Source: Haemaphysalis longicornis
Taxonomy: Eukaryota; Arthropoda; Arachnida; Ixodida; Ixodidae
Assembly: GCA_013339765.2 (NCBI GenBank)
Contig: CM023449.1
Span: forward strand, 205,059,422 to 205,123,421
DNA: 64,000 bases
Direction of reading: 5' to 3'
Shown here: one piece after another, positions 21,672 to 33,283 of the stretch
How positions within the stretch are numbered: position 1 is the first letter of the stretch
Layout: each line of letters begins with the position of its first letter
Program-made: the position numbers and the translations under genes
The notes under the pieces: model-generated
Databases searched by the model: none
What the model was told of the DNA's origin: nothing
Seen by the model: only the letters and a program-made list of their open reading frames with translations

Positions 21672-23792
21672 TCAATGGTGTTGATGGCGGCTTGTAGCGT
21701 TTCTTCTATCTGGCCGTCGCTGCCCCCGGAGACCCACTAGCGTGATTTCGTCCGCATATATAGTGTAGCGGACTTGCGGGACCTCCGAGAGCAGGCGGTT
21801 GGCCACTCCAATCATGACCAAATTGAAGAGTAATGGCGATATTACTGAGCCTTGTGGAGTTCCTATGCTGCCCAGCACTCGTTCTTGGAGTTGCAGGTTT
21901 CCCGCCTGGATCTTGACGGTTCGACTGGACAGGAAGTCACGGATGTAGTTGTAGGTGCGTTGGCCCATTCCTAACCGAGAGACCTGCTTCAAGATGGCCG
22001 AGTGGTTCACCTTGTCGAAGGCGCTCTGGAGGTCGAGGCCGAGCACTGCTCTGTTGTCTCTGGTGGGGACTGTCGTGTCGAGGACTTCGTGTTGTAGTAC
22101 CAGCATAGCATCTTGGGTACTGAGCTTCTCCCGGAACCCTAGCATGGTGTCCGGATAGAGGCCTTCTTGCTCGAGGTAACGTTGCCACCTGTTTTGTAGT
22201 ACGTGCTCGAGTACCTTTCCCACGCATGACGTTAGTGAGATCGGGCGGAGGTGGTCTATGCTGGGGGGTTTGCCGGGTTTGGGTATGAGCACCGTCCGGG
22301 CCGTTTTTCACTGCGACGGTAGCTTGCCAGTTTGCCAGCAGCGGTTGTAGTATTTCGTTAGGGCCGTGATGGCCCCATCGTTCAGATTTCGTAAGGCTTT
22401 GTTGGAGATCTGGTCGGGACCGGCTGTGGACTTACAGTTAAGTTCCTGTAGCACGGCCCGGACTTCCCACTCCTCGATCTCTTTATCCAGGTTTGGATTG
22501 TCGGTTCCTTGGTAATCTTCGTGCTGTTCTGCAGAGGTACTGGGCAGATATTTTGCATTGATGCGCTTGTCTGTCTCTTCTTCTCCCAACTCCTTTAGTG
22601 CTGCGTGCATGGTTTGGGAGAGCCTGTGTTGTTGGTAACCCCTCGTCGATGCCTCGTCCAGGAGGTGGCGGAGGAGCTTCCATGTCTGGCCCTTGTGTAG
22701 TTGACCGTCGGCGGCGCTGCACATGGCGTACCACTGTTGGGTACACAGTTCTTGGCGGTACTTTTCGATGGCTCGTCCTATCTCGGCCACTTTCTTTCGG
22801 AGCTTGCGGTTATGTCTCTGTCGTTTCCATCGGCGTTGTAGCGATTTCCGAGCTTCGATCATGTGGGCTAATTTGCTGTCGACTTGGATGATGTCCTCGT
22901 CGGTGTCGATTTCGGTGGTGGCTTCAGTCGCCGCTTGCTTGACGGCTGACGTCCACTCTTCGAAGTCTGTGATGTCTTGCAGTTGATGGGTATCTTCTAG
23001 GGTCTTGCGGAATTGTGTCCAGTTGGTGAGTTTGTGCTGGCGGCGTGGTGCGGTTGTATGGTGTACACTTGTTGGGATTACGACTTCCAGGATGTAGTGG
23101 TCGCGTCCCAGGTTGCAGCCCGTATTGGTCCACGTGACGTCTCCCTTAGTCTTGGTTGACAGTCGGATGAATGTCAAGTCCGGGTTCGTGTCTTTCGTCG
23201 TGGTGGTCCCGATGCGGGTGGGGGTTTCTGGGTCCGAGTAGAGGGTGTATCCTGCAGCGTTGGCTTCGTCGAGCAGATCTCTCCCTTTGCTGATTGTGCG
23301 GCTGTATCCCAGCTCTTTGTGCGGTGCGTTGAAGTCGCCTCCTATAACTATTGTTTCGTTTGCTGCCGTGCGTGTCGCTTTGGGTAACAGGGCTTTGAAC
23401 TTTTGTTGCCGGTGCGTTGGATTGCTGTAAATGTTGACGAGCAGGAGGGTTTCCTGTCGTTTCTTGCCTACCACCACCTCGGTCACGCAGTGTTCTATGG
23501 TGCTGCGGTCGAGGAAGTGTTCATGCTTGATGAACGTAAGTCCCTTTTTCACGAAAGTACACACTCCCTGCGCTGTCCCCTTGCCACAGTCTCTCGCGCT
23601 CGGAGGGCTGGCGTGCGCTCGGTAACTAGGCAGGGTCGGTGCACTCTCCGTGTGGGTTTCCTGTACCATGGTGATGTCGGGCGGTGAGTCGATGCTTTGT
23701 AGGTGTTGTTGGAGGACCGCCTTTCGGCAGCGAAACCCGTTGGCATTCCACTGCCATATTTTCAGGCCTGTGTTTGCGGGTGTCCGGGCCAT
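21672..23792 (-). pseudogene. LINE ORF2 endonuclease and reverse transcriptase, broken
   Basis: The APE-like endonuclease begins at Met 23792 with WNANGF, then QETH, GGDFNAPH and DLTF. The final motif reads GRDHYIL where SDH is usual. RT follows in the same frame after a single TGA at about 22308 (KLPSQ-TGA-KTARTVLIPKPG, probably Trp originally). RT blocks are LRPISLTSCVGKVLEH, GFREKLSTQDA, LDLQSAFDKVNH (motif A Asp kept), GTPQGSVISPLLFN and YADE, where the active form is YADD. A frameshift follows a few residues later. The TGA and the Asp-to-Glu change each should block retrotransposition. Confidence 0.85.
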
Positions 23793-24019
23793 GTTGATGC
23801 TTGCGGGGAGGTGGTGGGGTTGCGCTTTTCTGTTGCGTCATCGTCACGGCCTAGCTTGCGATTTAGGAAGTCTTGGAGCGCGTCCAGGCGGCGCTCTATG
23901 GCTGTGAAGCGGGCATTCACTCGGTGCTCCAAGGCATCCATTCTTTTTTCGAGGCGATCAATTCTCTAGGTGCACCTACGTAGGCGCACAGCAAAGCTTA
24001 TGCCGCTGGTTCAGCGGGG

Positions 24020-25707
24020 TTCGGTCTCATCGTTGGCAGGCTGGGGGGGTTTGTCGTCTTGTTCTTCCATGCTCTCCTCGGGGGAGGTTGGGCGAGATGC
24101 AGGCTTTGCTTCTTGTTTGGGGGCATGCTTGCTCGTTGGTGGGACTTGGAAGGTAGGCTGGGGACTTGCCTGTGTTTTCGCTGTGTGCTGTGGGGGTTGT
24201 TGATGCCGCGGCGTGAGGGACTGTGGCTCGGAAACTCTTCCTTGTTCCCACTACGGTTGCGGAGCGGTTGCTGCTGCCTTCGGTTGCTCCCGCTGCTGTT
24301 GCGGTGGGTTGCGAAGGTGCCGTAACGCCTCTTCGAGGCGCTGATTTAGACGTCTGATCTCTGCCTTGAGTTCGGCGTTCTCTTCTTGTAGGGCTTGCAT
24401 CGCGGTCTTGTGCTGCTTTGGCGGGCTGGTGCCTTGCTTGGGGTTCATAACTACGTCCGCCCACTTAACCCTTTCACAGGAGCGAGACGTTTTGCGACCG
24501 TTTCTGCTACCGCGCCGAGCGCTTCTGCTGCGGCTTTCGCGCCTGCCGGAGGCCGAGCGATCCTGGTGGGCGGGGTTTCGCCGCGTGCAGCTGCGGCTCC
24601 TCTCCCGTTGACCTTGAGTTTCGAGAGGTGGGAAATTAGCGGGGTTTCTGCTCGGTACACGTGCGCTCTGCGGCGGGGGTGGCTGCGCGCGTTCCCAGCG
24701 TCGTTTCTTGACTAAGTATGGCATTTTGAATCTGTTTGAGCGCCGGGTGCCCCTGTGGGGTGCGGCCCACTACACAGCTTGCAGTGAGGCTTGCATTCTT
24801 CGTGATTCTCTCCTGGATTGGGCTTTCCGCATGCGAAGCATATTTTCGTTTGAGGATGCGGGCATACGTCTTGACGATGCCCGATTTTGCCGCATTGTCG
24901 GCATACCTGATGGTGTTGGCGGTACAGGCTGCAGCGGAGTAAGACCGCGCCGTATTTCACCGTTGCCGGGACTTTGTGACCTTGAAACAGGACGATGACG
25001 GCATGCGAGTCTCCTATTCGGTGTGCGTCGATCGCCATGGGGTTGCATTGATTCACTACGTTAGCTCTTATTTCTTACGGCGTGTCTGCTGCCGCGATAT
25101 TGTAAATTACGCCTTTGGCTGTGCCGTTGGGCGCCCCGTGGTAAGCGTTTACTTCGTAGCTTTGGTCCCCTATGTTGAGCGTTCGTAGTTGGGCGTATTT
25201 CACCGCTCTCTGTTCGCTTGGGGTGCTCAACACTATAATATTTTGTGCCGCGTTAGCACATACAGTATCTTGCAGGGTTTCGTCTCTCTCTATGCCTGTA
25301 GCCGCCATTATGGCCGTCATTAGGGTTGTGGCTTCCACGCGGCCAGTGTTGAGCCCGCCTCTAGGTCGTACTATAATTTTGTGCTCGTCCCTAGGAATGT
25401 TCTTAGGCATACGAGCCGCCTTCGTCATAGTAGCAGTTACTCTTCTCACAAAGTGGGCTTTCGAGGAACGAGGTTCGTGCCTTTTGGCGGGAGACTCACC
25501 GGTTGCGCGTGGCGGTTGAGGGTCCCTGTGCGATGTCGTCGGGCGCCGTGCGGCGAAGGTCCACCCCGCGGTGACGCATTCTTGTAGGTCTTCACCGGCG
25601 ACCGCGATAACGGTGCGGCCGTCTCGCTGGTCCAGTTGCATGTGGAAATTCTGGGGCTCTGCTTGTTCTCGGTCTGGCGCATGATCCGTGTCCATCGCAG
25701 ACGCCAT
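24020..25707 (-). pseudogene. LINE ORF1 (gag-like, CCHC zinc knuckles), broken
   Basis: It opens with Met at 25707 and reads a basic N-terminal region and a GVI...ADTP block, then meets a TAA near 25075. The same frame continues with NQCNPMAIDAHRIGDSHAV and the knuckles CRQCGKIGHRQDVC (CX2CX4HX4C) and CFACGKPNPGENHEEC. A frameshift near 24720 moves it to the frame of MPYLVKKRRWER, followed by an Arg/Ser-rich stretch and a coiled coil (EENAELKAEIRRLNQRLEE). A TAG near 24251 interrupts once more before TGA near 24020. In active copies ORF1 proteins bind the element RNA. This one has at least three disabling lesions. Confidence 0.75.
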
Positions 25708-26179
25708 GCTCCGCGATGCGGCGACGGCTGTGGGGCTCTGGCTGGCGGCCGGCGGGCGCGCCGGCCCGAAGTCGTGCTAAGCCTAGGTTAGGCTTAGCTC
25801 CCGGGCCACGCTCGAAGTCTTCTAATCGCCAAAAATCGGTGAAACGTCGAGTAGACTCACCAAAATTTGGTATCGGCGTGTTCCCTGGGTCGAGCTGTTT
25901 CTCGTGGTAGTAGAATTTCCTGGGTCCGCGGGAAAATTTCGGCACAATTGAGCATAACCGACGGAGCCGATGTGAGACACGTCCGCTCACCTCGGCGACC
26001 GCAGCGCCTACGAAATATAACTGTGTGCCCGGAATGCGATGATAGAAAATTTTGTAAGACAACGCGAGCCACTGGTGGCATGGCGGCGCTATCGTTTATG
26101 GCTTCTTTTGCAGACGATATATTCTTTCCTGGGCAACTTAAACGCAGAAATTGTGGTCTGTCGTATATCTCACTGTTTT

Positions 26180-26288
<109 letters not shown>

Positions 26289-26429
26289 ATGTATGTGTGT
26301 CTTCTGTCTGTCGGTGACTTGATTCAGTCAACCGGCCAAAGTGAAACAGAAGCTGCGTGATAGTTTTATATACCCACAGCAAACTGTAAACGTTAAATTC
26401 TGTGGCAATGTTCATACTTGTCAACATTG

Positions 26430-27035
26430 TTGAGCAAGAACAAAATATTACGCAAATATGAGGCAGAAAAAAAATACATAATTAACATTTTCAGTGTTGC
26501 TTTATGCAAAATTTATGTATGCTTGATGTTTTCGATAGCAAATGAAATACTACACCCGGTTCGTTCACTCTTCCGCTTGCTGCCACCCGCGCCACTATAG
26601 CTTCTGGCGGCATTTTAAGAAATCAAGGGAAAAGAGTTACCAAAGGTTCAAATAGCTAGATTCTCCGTTCTGCTTGGAACGCCCGTAGAGTAGGGCAACG
26701 TGATTCTTAGACTTTGAACTAGAGTGCCTCGATTCACGTGCGCCTCCGCCGTGCGGCAACGCCGGTATCGAGGCACACGGCCTGGAGCACTGGAACGGGG
26801 TCAATTTAAAATGGCTATAGCAAACCTCTAGAGTGTTTACCTTGCGAGGAGGGCAACGGAAGCGGAAAAACATAACAGGTCAGTGAGAAAGCAAAGGGAG
26901 CGATCTGCTCCCCCATTTGGTCGACAAAGACTATCGTCTTCTGTCGATATTTGCAACGAAAGGAGCATATACGAGGTCAATTCTACTTCTGTGCGATTCT
27001 GTTGTTTTGTACTGACGAAGACTGGACATAAATAA
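26430..27035. other. No gene seen (intron of the M13 gene)
   Basis: Unassigned intronic sequence with no recognisable coding exon. Confidence 0.4.
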
Positions 27036-27039
27036 AAAA

Positions 27040-27110
27040 AGATAGCTCAATTGTATAGACCCTGTTTTCAGAACGCGAGGGACCCATGTTCGATTCCCAC
27101 CAAGGAACGC
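27040..27110 (+). other. tRNA-like relic with A and B boxes
   Basis: GATAGCTCAATTGTATAGAC resembles a polymerase III A box region and GTTCGATTCCCACC a B box, at tRNA-like spacing. The acceptor stem does not pair convincingly, so this is more likely a tRNA pseudogene or a SINE head than a working tRNA gene. Confidence 0.4.
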
Positions 27111-27114
27111 GTTT

Positions 27115-28400
27115 TTTCTTTCCAGTTAGAGGGTTTCTGCTCGCGTTGGACAACTTACGCAGGGCGTTAAGGAGCTCCGCTTTTAATAAATGAGCGAATA
27201 ATTAGTCTTGCGAATCAAAATTCCTAACAAATATAGTTTCAGCTTTAGATTTCCCTTCGCTACCTTTTCCACCAGAGCAGCCCAGTTCAGGCGCCATCAC
27301 ATCACTGATAGCTCCAGTAAGCGCACATATTTCTTTTACATCCACTTAAGGCGAGGGCTGCAAGCCTTGAAGGGACAAAAATAGGTACCTTGCGCTGAAT
27401 ATTCGGTGTCGGGCTACCGCGCTAAAACGGCAACTAGCCACGTCAGGACAAATTCACCTTGGAGAGCTCAGAGTGTCGCTGCAACACTCCCGTTGCAGCT
27501 TAATGCAACGTAGCTTAGACGAATAGTAACACAAAATTTCGAGGCTTAGATAACTATATGACTATGACATAACTATAGATAACATAGCTTCATTTGTATG
27601 GAGAGATACGTCCCCGGACGTTCCAATAATAACCGTCCGGTAAAAAAATATTTGAAATAGATTTTAATCTTGGCACGCACAAAAACGGTCAGACCGGGCA
27701 CCCGTTCGACATCGGCATCAGCATTACGCGACAACGCGTTAAGAGACCTGGCCAGCTCCACCATCGAGGATCAGTCTCAGCAGGTCTAGAGGGCAGTAGA
27801 CGCGGCCCAGGCTCAAGGTGTCCTGAACTCAGGAAGCCACCCCGAAGGTCCCAATTCATTTAGTAAAGAAAGTTTTTTCGCTCTCTCGCCCCTTACCTAT
27901 ATGCCTCGCCACACAAACTGCCCACGTCAGGCTTCCGTGGAATGGCCAACGCACGGGCGGCTGTTGTAGTGCGCTGCTCCGCTTTGTGCGTCACATCACA
28001 GTTTTAAGACTGGCGTCGAGATCCCCGGGCGCCTGCTACCAGAACACTAATGTCATGAGCGGCCGGCTCCTCTAATGGCTGCAGCCACATTTTTGGTTTT
28101 CTCCGAACCGAAACAAAACGAATACACGCGGCTATAAATAAGTATTCCCGCGGTGAATGACTACCACATGTATAATTCTATGATTACGGGGATGGTAGGC
28201 AAACATAGCAGCAACAAATTACCAACACCAAAATTTCGACTCAGTACTCCTTTTACAAAAGAAGGGTATTCCATAAAGCGAAGCTTTTTGTTGGCTCTTC
28301 ACCCGCTTTTCCGGGGCGATGCACCTGCTGCATTCTTACCGGGTGCACCGCTCGATATTATGTAACATTATCCAATACTGGCCTTGGCTTACCGCAGTTC
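27115..28400. other. No gene seen (intron of the M13 gene)
   Basis: Unassigned sequence with no repeat or exon I can name. Confidence 0.4.
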
Positions 28401-29800
28401 GCGATTATTGAAGTTCACTAGATACCACTGGCCTCCCATTGCGACGCACCAGGGTCCGGCAGAAGAAGCGAATAGCTCCAAAGAGCTCCGAAAAGCCCCA
28501 GTTCCTGCGTGTATCACGTTCCCTTCTTTTGGAGCCAGTGGCTCCTTCACCAGTCTCGAAACTGAAACCTGAAACATGGCTCGTTACGTCTCGTGCTAGT
28601 TCCCGCACTCGCCCCGCCCCGAGAAGCAACAACTATGCCAAGCGCAAAAACGGACTCAGGAAAATTCCACACGCTACTTTAATTCAACCCAGCAGTAAAG
28701 ATTGTTGTGGTTCGTTTCTCCGGAAGTCCGGTGTCGATCGGGAACCCGATCGCCCGGGCTCCGGTTGATTTGGCAGGTAGGCTGGCAGGGCGATGGTGCT
28801 GAAGTTCTTGGAGATAGCGGTCGAATTGACGAACTCGAGGCGTTGGGGTTGATTAAATGAAAGCAAGAGTTTATATACGGCTATTTACAGTAGGATAACT
28901 GAGTACATGAGTAATAAGAGGAAGAACTTCAAAGTTCAGCTAGACGCTAGCTCCAAGTGCGCACAAATCACTGGAGCTTCTCGACTGCGCCTAAGTCTCC
29001 TATCCTCGGAGCGTACACAAACCGCTCGAGAAACGATGGCCGAGACTCAGCCTCGCCGCAAGATCCGTCTAGATGCCCGGTACGGCGCTGTACCCTAAAC
29101 TTCCGACGCGATCTTAACCTCTAGCCTAGGGGGCTCACAAATCCCAACCTAGCTTTAACGTTCGAGACTCCTTGTCCCGCCCGGAAGTGCCCAGCTCAGC
29201 GCTCAGACAAAAACGATTTCTAACGGCCAAGTTCGGCTTTATAACACCTCGAGATCACACTCTCTCGGGAACGCCCCTGTAGCGTTCGTACACGCGTAAG
29301 GGAGTGCCCAAATTCACGTAGACAGCTGTCACTCAGCGCGCTACGGAATATTCAATGAGGCACCGCCATATTTGGGTCAACGGCACTCTCGCGGTTGAGC
29401 AAGTGCGTGCGACCCCGCGGGGTGAGACCGAAAGGCGGCGACAGTGCACTGTGCCGACCGGGGCGCGTTAACAATGGTGTCTCGCGCGGCGCGCGCTTCG
29501 ACGCCGGTAATTCCACCTCCTCCGATCGCTACGTCGCGATTCTCGGAACCCTGCGGCGCCGTCTGCGTTCTCAATGGGGGATTATCCCCGTGGTATTCGG
29601 TGGGCCAGACAATCCGTCTCCCGTGCGCGCCGTGACGAATTGGCGAAAGCTGCGGTGTAGAGTCCACAGTGCTGATCCCCCAGACAGAGTGGCGGGTTCT
29701 CAAGCGCAGCCCGGGTGCTTGGCCGCTGATCTCATAAGTGGACCTTACACCAGCTATGCCCCTATGAAAGATTCGCGTTACACCGACTCCCAATAACTAT
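28400..29800. other. GC- and CpG-rich block next to the upstream M13 exon
   Basis: CpG-dense sequence, strongest at 29380-29650, with overlapping ORFs on both strands (about 133 and 138 codons) that have no recognisable domain. It could be an unrecognised retroelement end, a regulatory region or an unknown gene. Confidence 0.35.
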
Positions 29801-29837
29801 GCGTGATATCACCCAATTTGTGCGGGAGCATACTTAC

Positions 29838-30235
29838 AGGCGGAAGGCCCTCATCTTAAACGACTCTTCGGAGTGCCTCACGTCCCATCCCGAACACACG
29901 TGCCTGTGGAAGTCGTCGCAGGGGTCAGCCGTGGCATCTATGGCTTCGCCTAGAAGCCGGCTGTAGTACTCGCACACGGCCGATCGGCACACGATCGGAG
30001 CGCCGGCCATGGCCACAAAGACGTAGTGGATCAGCAGCACCACGGTGAACCCGAGGAGGCCCAGAGCGGCAATCACCCGAAGGATCTCAAGAGAGGTGAG
30101 ATGTGCGAAAAAGTGGCGTACTCGTTCCGTAAGAGGCCGAGGAAGGGTTGCCTGGCTTTGCGTAGTGGCTAGCGTGGAGAGGAGCTCTTGCAAGGCTTCA
30201 TCGTCCAGGCGCTGCTTCGGCGCTACCTGGACCAA
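29838..30235 (-). CDS. Neprilysin-like M13 homologue, membrane-anchor exon
   Basis: It encodes a cytosolic tail (about 50 residues from 30235), one hydrophobic segment (LRVIAALGLLGFTVVLLIHY, residues about 52-71) and the start of the M13 ectodomain: CRSAVCEYY, then ADPCDDFHRHVCSGW, the N-terminal Cys-rich hallmark of neprilysin and endothelin-converting-enzyme relatives. It ends with CGCCT|GTAAGT at 29838, leaving two bases of a Leu codon that the exon at 17585 completes. Joined, the two exons give about 710 residues, close to neprilysin's roughly 750, with the zinc site near residue 566 (584 in neprilysin). The 5' limit is uncertain: the frame is open back to a TGA near 30380 but has no in-frame ATG (the first listed codon is TTG). 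Either an upstream exon supplies the start, or the out-of-frame ATG at about 30276 is separated from it by a one-base error. Confidence 0.85.
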
Positions 30236-30384
30236 AGTGGGGCATGCGTGTGATCGATCGCTTTGGCGATGGACATTGAATGCAGTAAAGGAGCAAGAAA
30301 AGCCGAAAAATACTTGCTTCGAGAGAAAAAAGTCGGTGCGGCATTGAAGGCGAAAAGTTGGGCGCTTTCATCAAGGTCACTATG

Positions 30385-31200
30385 CTGTGCAAGTGGGTTA
30401 AAACTAGCCGAACTGCTCGGTTGAAATTAAGGGGATTTGAACTGTCAAGAGCTCCGATGGTCACTCGGTTTCTTCTGGCATAGGCGCTGAACGGATGAAT
30501 GGTGAATAGCGGGACTTGAACAAACCGGATTGAGCAACTTTGCTGCAGCCAGAGCGCTTCGGAGCCATGCCCATTTGTACATGATATATTATTTCCCTAT
30601 GCTTAGAGCGCCACTCATGAAGCTTGTTGGGGCGTTTGGCGTCGACGGCATCCTTGCCATAAGTGAGCGAAACGATCTATGGGTGCAGCGGAGGGTGAGG
30701 GGGGTCGAAGTCGGAATGCAGGAGAAGGATTTCAGAACAAAAGCGGAGGAGCAAAACGAACACGGTATCAGCTTGCTTCGCTGCAAAGAAAATAGCTCTC
30801 GGCCGGCCCTGCCACGTTACTCACACTGTGCTCCTCCCTCGTAGAATACAATAGGTGTAATTGTGTTAAATTGTGGCATAGCCTTCTTCGTTAGCTCGGC
30901 AGGGAACCACATGTTTTGCCGAACTTTTAAGTACATTTTTAGGAGAAAAGAACGTGACTTAATACGCAGTTTGCGGGGTTGGGTGCGCGCAGTTGCGAGT
31001 GTTATGGCGGCGACATTTATTTACGACTGATGCTGTGTATTTCTATGGTTCACATAGTTTTTATAAGCCCAAGCAAACATTTCGCAGGCTCCACGTGGCT
31101 GTGAAGCGGGCGGTATTCCATAGCGCGAGGGGTGAAGTGTCGTAATCTAAGCTAACCGTAGGATAGCCAGTAATAACATTGCGGTGGCTTATGATGACGA
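30385..31200. other. No gene seen; expected position of the M13 5' end
   Basis: The start-codon exon and promoter of the minus-strand M13 gene should lie here or further right. I could not pick a convincing exon. Confidence 0.35.
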
Positions 31201-31212
31201 TGATGAAACTAG

Positions 31213-31285
31213 AAAAAAATGCTTCCCGCGGTAGCAATCGAACCTGCGTCCCTTGCATAAAGCCGACGTCTATCCAATTACGCCA
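31213..31285 (-). other. tRNA-like relic (Arg-type resemblance)
   Basis: On the minus strand, GATGGCGTAATTGGATAGAC resembles the D-arm of arginine tRNAs and CAGGTTCGATTGC a B box. The T stem has mismatches and the acceptor ends do not pair, so it is not a functional tRNA. Confidence 0.4.
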
Positions 31286-31605
31286 TCATCACATTTGGGT
31301 GGATCAGCATTTCCTGTGGACGGTTCGTTGCACGGGCATCGGCTTGCGACTTTTGCTGAGCTGAAGTGTACTTTCGCTTCGTGCTTTGGAAGGTCGAATT
31401 TTGGACTTTCAGAACGTGGATTTCAGACTTTTATTTGAGTCATCATGGAGAGAGCTTTGCGTTTTAACGATCTTTTTCCTAAGCAAGGGGCTTTGATTTT
31501 TTACTATGCTTCGTAGCGTGTGTGCTCGTTTTAAAGATGATAGTCGTTCTTGGGCAACTCAACAACTCAAACGCGAAAATCACTGTCTGTCTGTCTGTCA
31601 CTCGG

Positions 31606-31723
31606 TATGTATGTGTGTATGTGTGTATGTATGTATGTATGTATGTATGTATGTATGTATGTATGTATGTATGTATGTATGTATGTATGTATGTATGTAT
31701 GTATGTATGTATGTATGTATGTA
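31606..31723 (+). repeat. GTAT tetranucleotide microsatellite
   Basis: About 28 GTAT units, directly continued from a short CTGT run at 31585. It resumes (ATATATGTATGTATGTATG) at 32848, after the inverted-repeat element, so the element was inserted within it. Confidence 0.9.
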
Positions 31724-32845
31724 CAGTCATGGACAATTCAGATGCGAACCGCGGAGCGTATGGCCGAAAATACCGGTGCCGTCACCTGACAGCGGCCCCG
31801 GAAAACGCACGGACATGCGCAGTTGAGATGACGGGAGCGAGGGTGCGTGTCCCACTACGATATGTTACCCTCTCCTCGCTCGCATGCTTGGCTTGTCGCC
31901 ATGCCGCAAGAGCGCTGCAAGCACTGGAAGTACTACCGCCGCTGCAGCTGAGGGTGTTCGTCGCGTTGAGAGCAACTCGGCGCGTAATTGCTTGCGGATG
32001 TGGCCAGTGCTCGCGTGGGAAACGCGTGCACCCTCTCGCAAGGCATACTGTTGAGCTCATCATGCTTTCTTGAAGAAAAAATAAATGCATGCCGCCTAAC
32101 TTCTGATGGCATCGCATTGTTTTGCGTTCGTGGTGCAGTGGCTCGGGAATTGAACAATGAGCTGGCCGCCAACAAGAATGCGCCTTTGTGCGACGGAGTC
32201 ATGGCTGAGTCACTTGGCGGATTCATGCTTGTAGCAAATAGGTATACCGCACGAATTCGTATCCAATCATTTTCATTAACTGCAAGCATTGTGTGGGCTG
32301 GGAAAATCACTGGCAGGATTCTAATGTTCACAAAAATTAGGAAGATATGCAGGTCCAACCATTGTATAGGCCAGTTGCCCATGCAGGTATAATTTTGGCG
32401 GCCCAATTTTTTTCGTTTTTTTTTTTGGCAGGCACCCACTTCTTGTAGAAATCCGCGGAGCGGGCATTACTCAGCATGGTGTGGGCGTTACCCAGGTGTC
32501 CATGGTTATTTCATCAAGTTACTGCCTTCCACATGCAAAGCTATGTCGGCAATGTGACGCCGGCACACACGGGGAGCAGGTGCTCGTTTGAGCCGAGCAC
32601 ACAGTCGCCGCAGATACTATCTCGCGCCGCAATCGCTAACAATTGTTTTCAGCGCTCTGGCGGCATGGCGACAAGGCAAGCATGCGAGCGTGGAGAGGGC
32701 AACATATCGCAGTGGGACACGTAGCCTCGCTCCCGACACCTCAACTGCGCATGTCCGTGCGTTTTCCACGGGCGCTGCCAGGTGACGGCACCGGTATATC
32801 TTTGGCCATGCGCTCCGCGGTTCGCATTTGAATTGTCCATGACTG
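31724..32845. mobile_element. 1.12 kb TA-flanked element with ~200 bp terminal inverted repeats
   Basis: The left end starts CAGTCATGGACAATTC and the right end is its inverse, GAATTGTCCATGACTG. The arms match over about 200 bases (31724-31925 and 32645-32845) with roughly 90% identity by eye. The left end is preceded by TA, and the CAGT start resembles Tc1/mariner-type ends. The central ~720 bases encode nothing recognisable, although an ORF of 134 codons crosses it. It is best seen as a non-autonomous element. Confidence 0.75.
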
Positions 32846-32879
32846 AATATATGTATGTATGTATGCTTATGTCGTTCTG

Positions 32880-33283
32880 TTTGCATGTATGTATGAATGC
32901 CCCTGGATTTATCTGCCCGGCTAAAAATTAAAATAACCCGTAAGTGAGACGTTTATATAGGCAAAGTAGTTTCAGCCTAAAATATCTATAAATATGCGCG
33001 ATATTTGTCTGCACCGTTCATCAAAAAAGTCATATTGTTATGTACGTTGTAAATTACAATACCCTCGTGCTACTTAGCGCAGACGGCGCCAATGTAGAGC
33101 GCTTGGCGAGAAACAAATTATTGTCATCGCATCCCGCGCTGTTGGTTGGACTCCCTCTTTGAGCGCTTATTGAGCTATGCCCCTTCAACGCCGCTCTTGC
33201 TTTTTCATAAACACCAAGGCTACCCGGAACACGTATTTTCTTTGCGCCCAATTTAAATGCGTGCGAGGTGCGGCCATTCGATG
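32880..33283. other. No gene seen; possibly the gypsy 5' flank
   Basis: This non-coding sequence precedes the gag fragment at 33.28 kb. It could hold LTR remnants, but no repeat partner was found. Confidence 0.35.

Larger units (their letters stand above)
19884..25760 (-). mobile_element. Nearly full-length, inactivated LINE (I/LOA-like, with RNase H) in the M13 intron
   Basis: In minus-strand order it has a zinc-knuckle ORF1 (25.71-24.0 kb), an APE-type endonuclease and RT (23.79-21.67 kb), an RNase H (21.03-20.46 kb) and a 3' end with ATTTTCAATAAAGTTCATTT followed by a short TC tail at about 19884. The order endonuclease-RT-RNase H is typical of the I group of non-LTR retrotransposons. It has the same orientation as the host gene. 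Stops and frameshifts in both ORFs make it non-autonomous. I could not identify target-site duplications, and the 5' end position is approximate. Confidence 0.85.

Noticed and set aside
27040..27110. Functional tRNA gene
   Set aside because: The A and B boxes are present but the acceptor and T stems do not pair, so it is treated as a relic. The same holds for 31213-31285.
31988..32392. 134-codon ORF in the centre of the inverted-repeat element, checked as a possible transposase
   Set aside because: No DDE/D pattern or helix-turn-helix could be seen. It is too short for a Tc1/mariner transposase.
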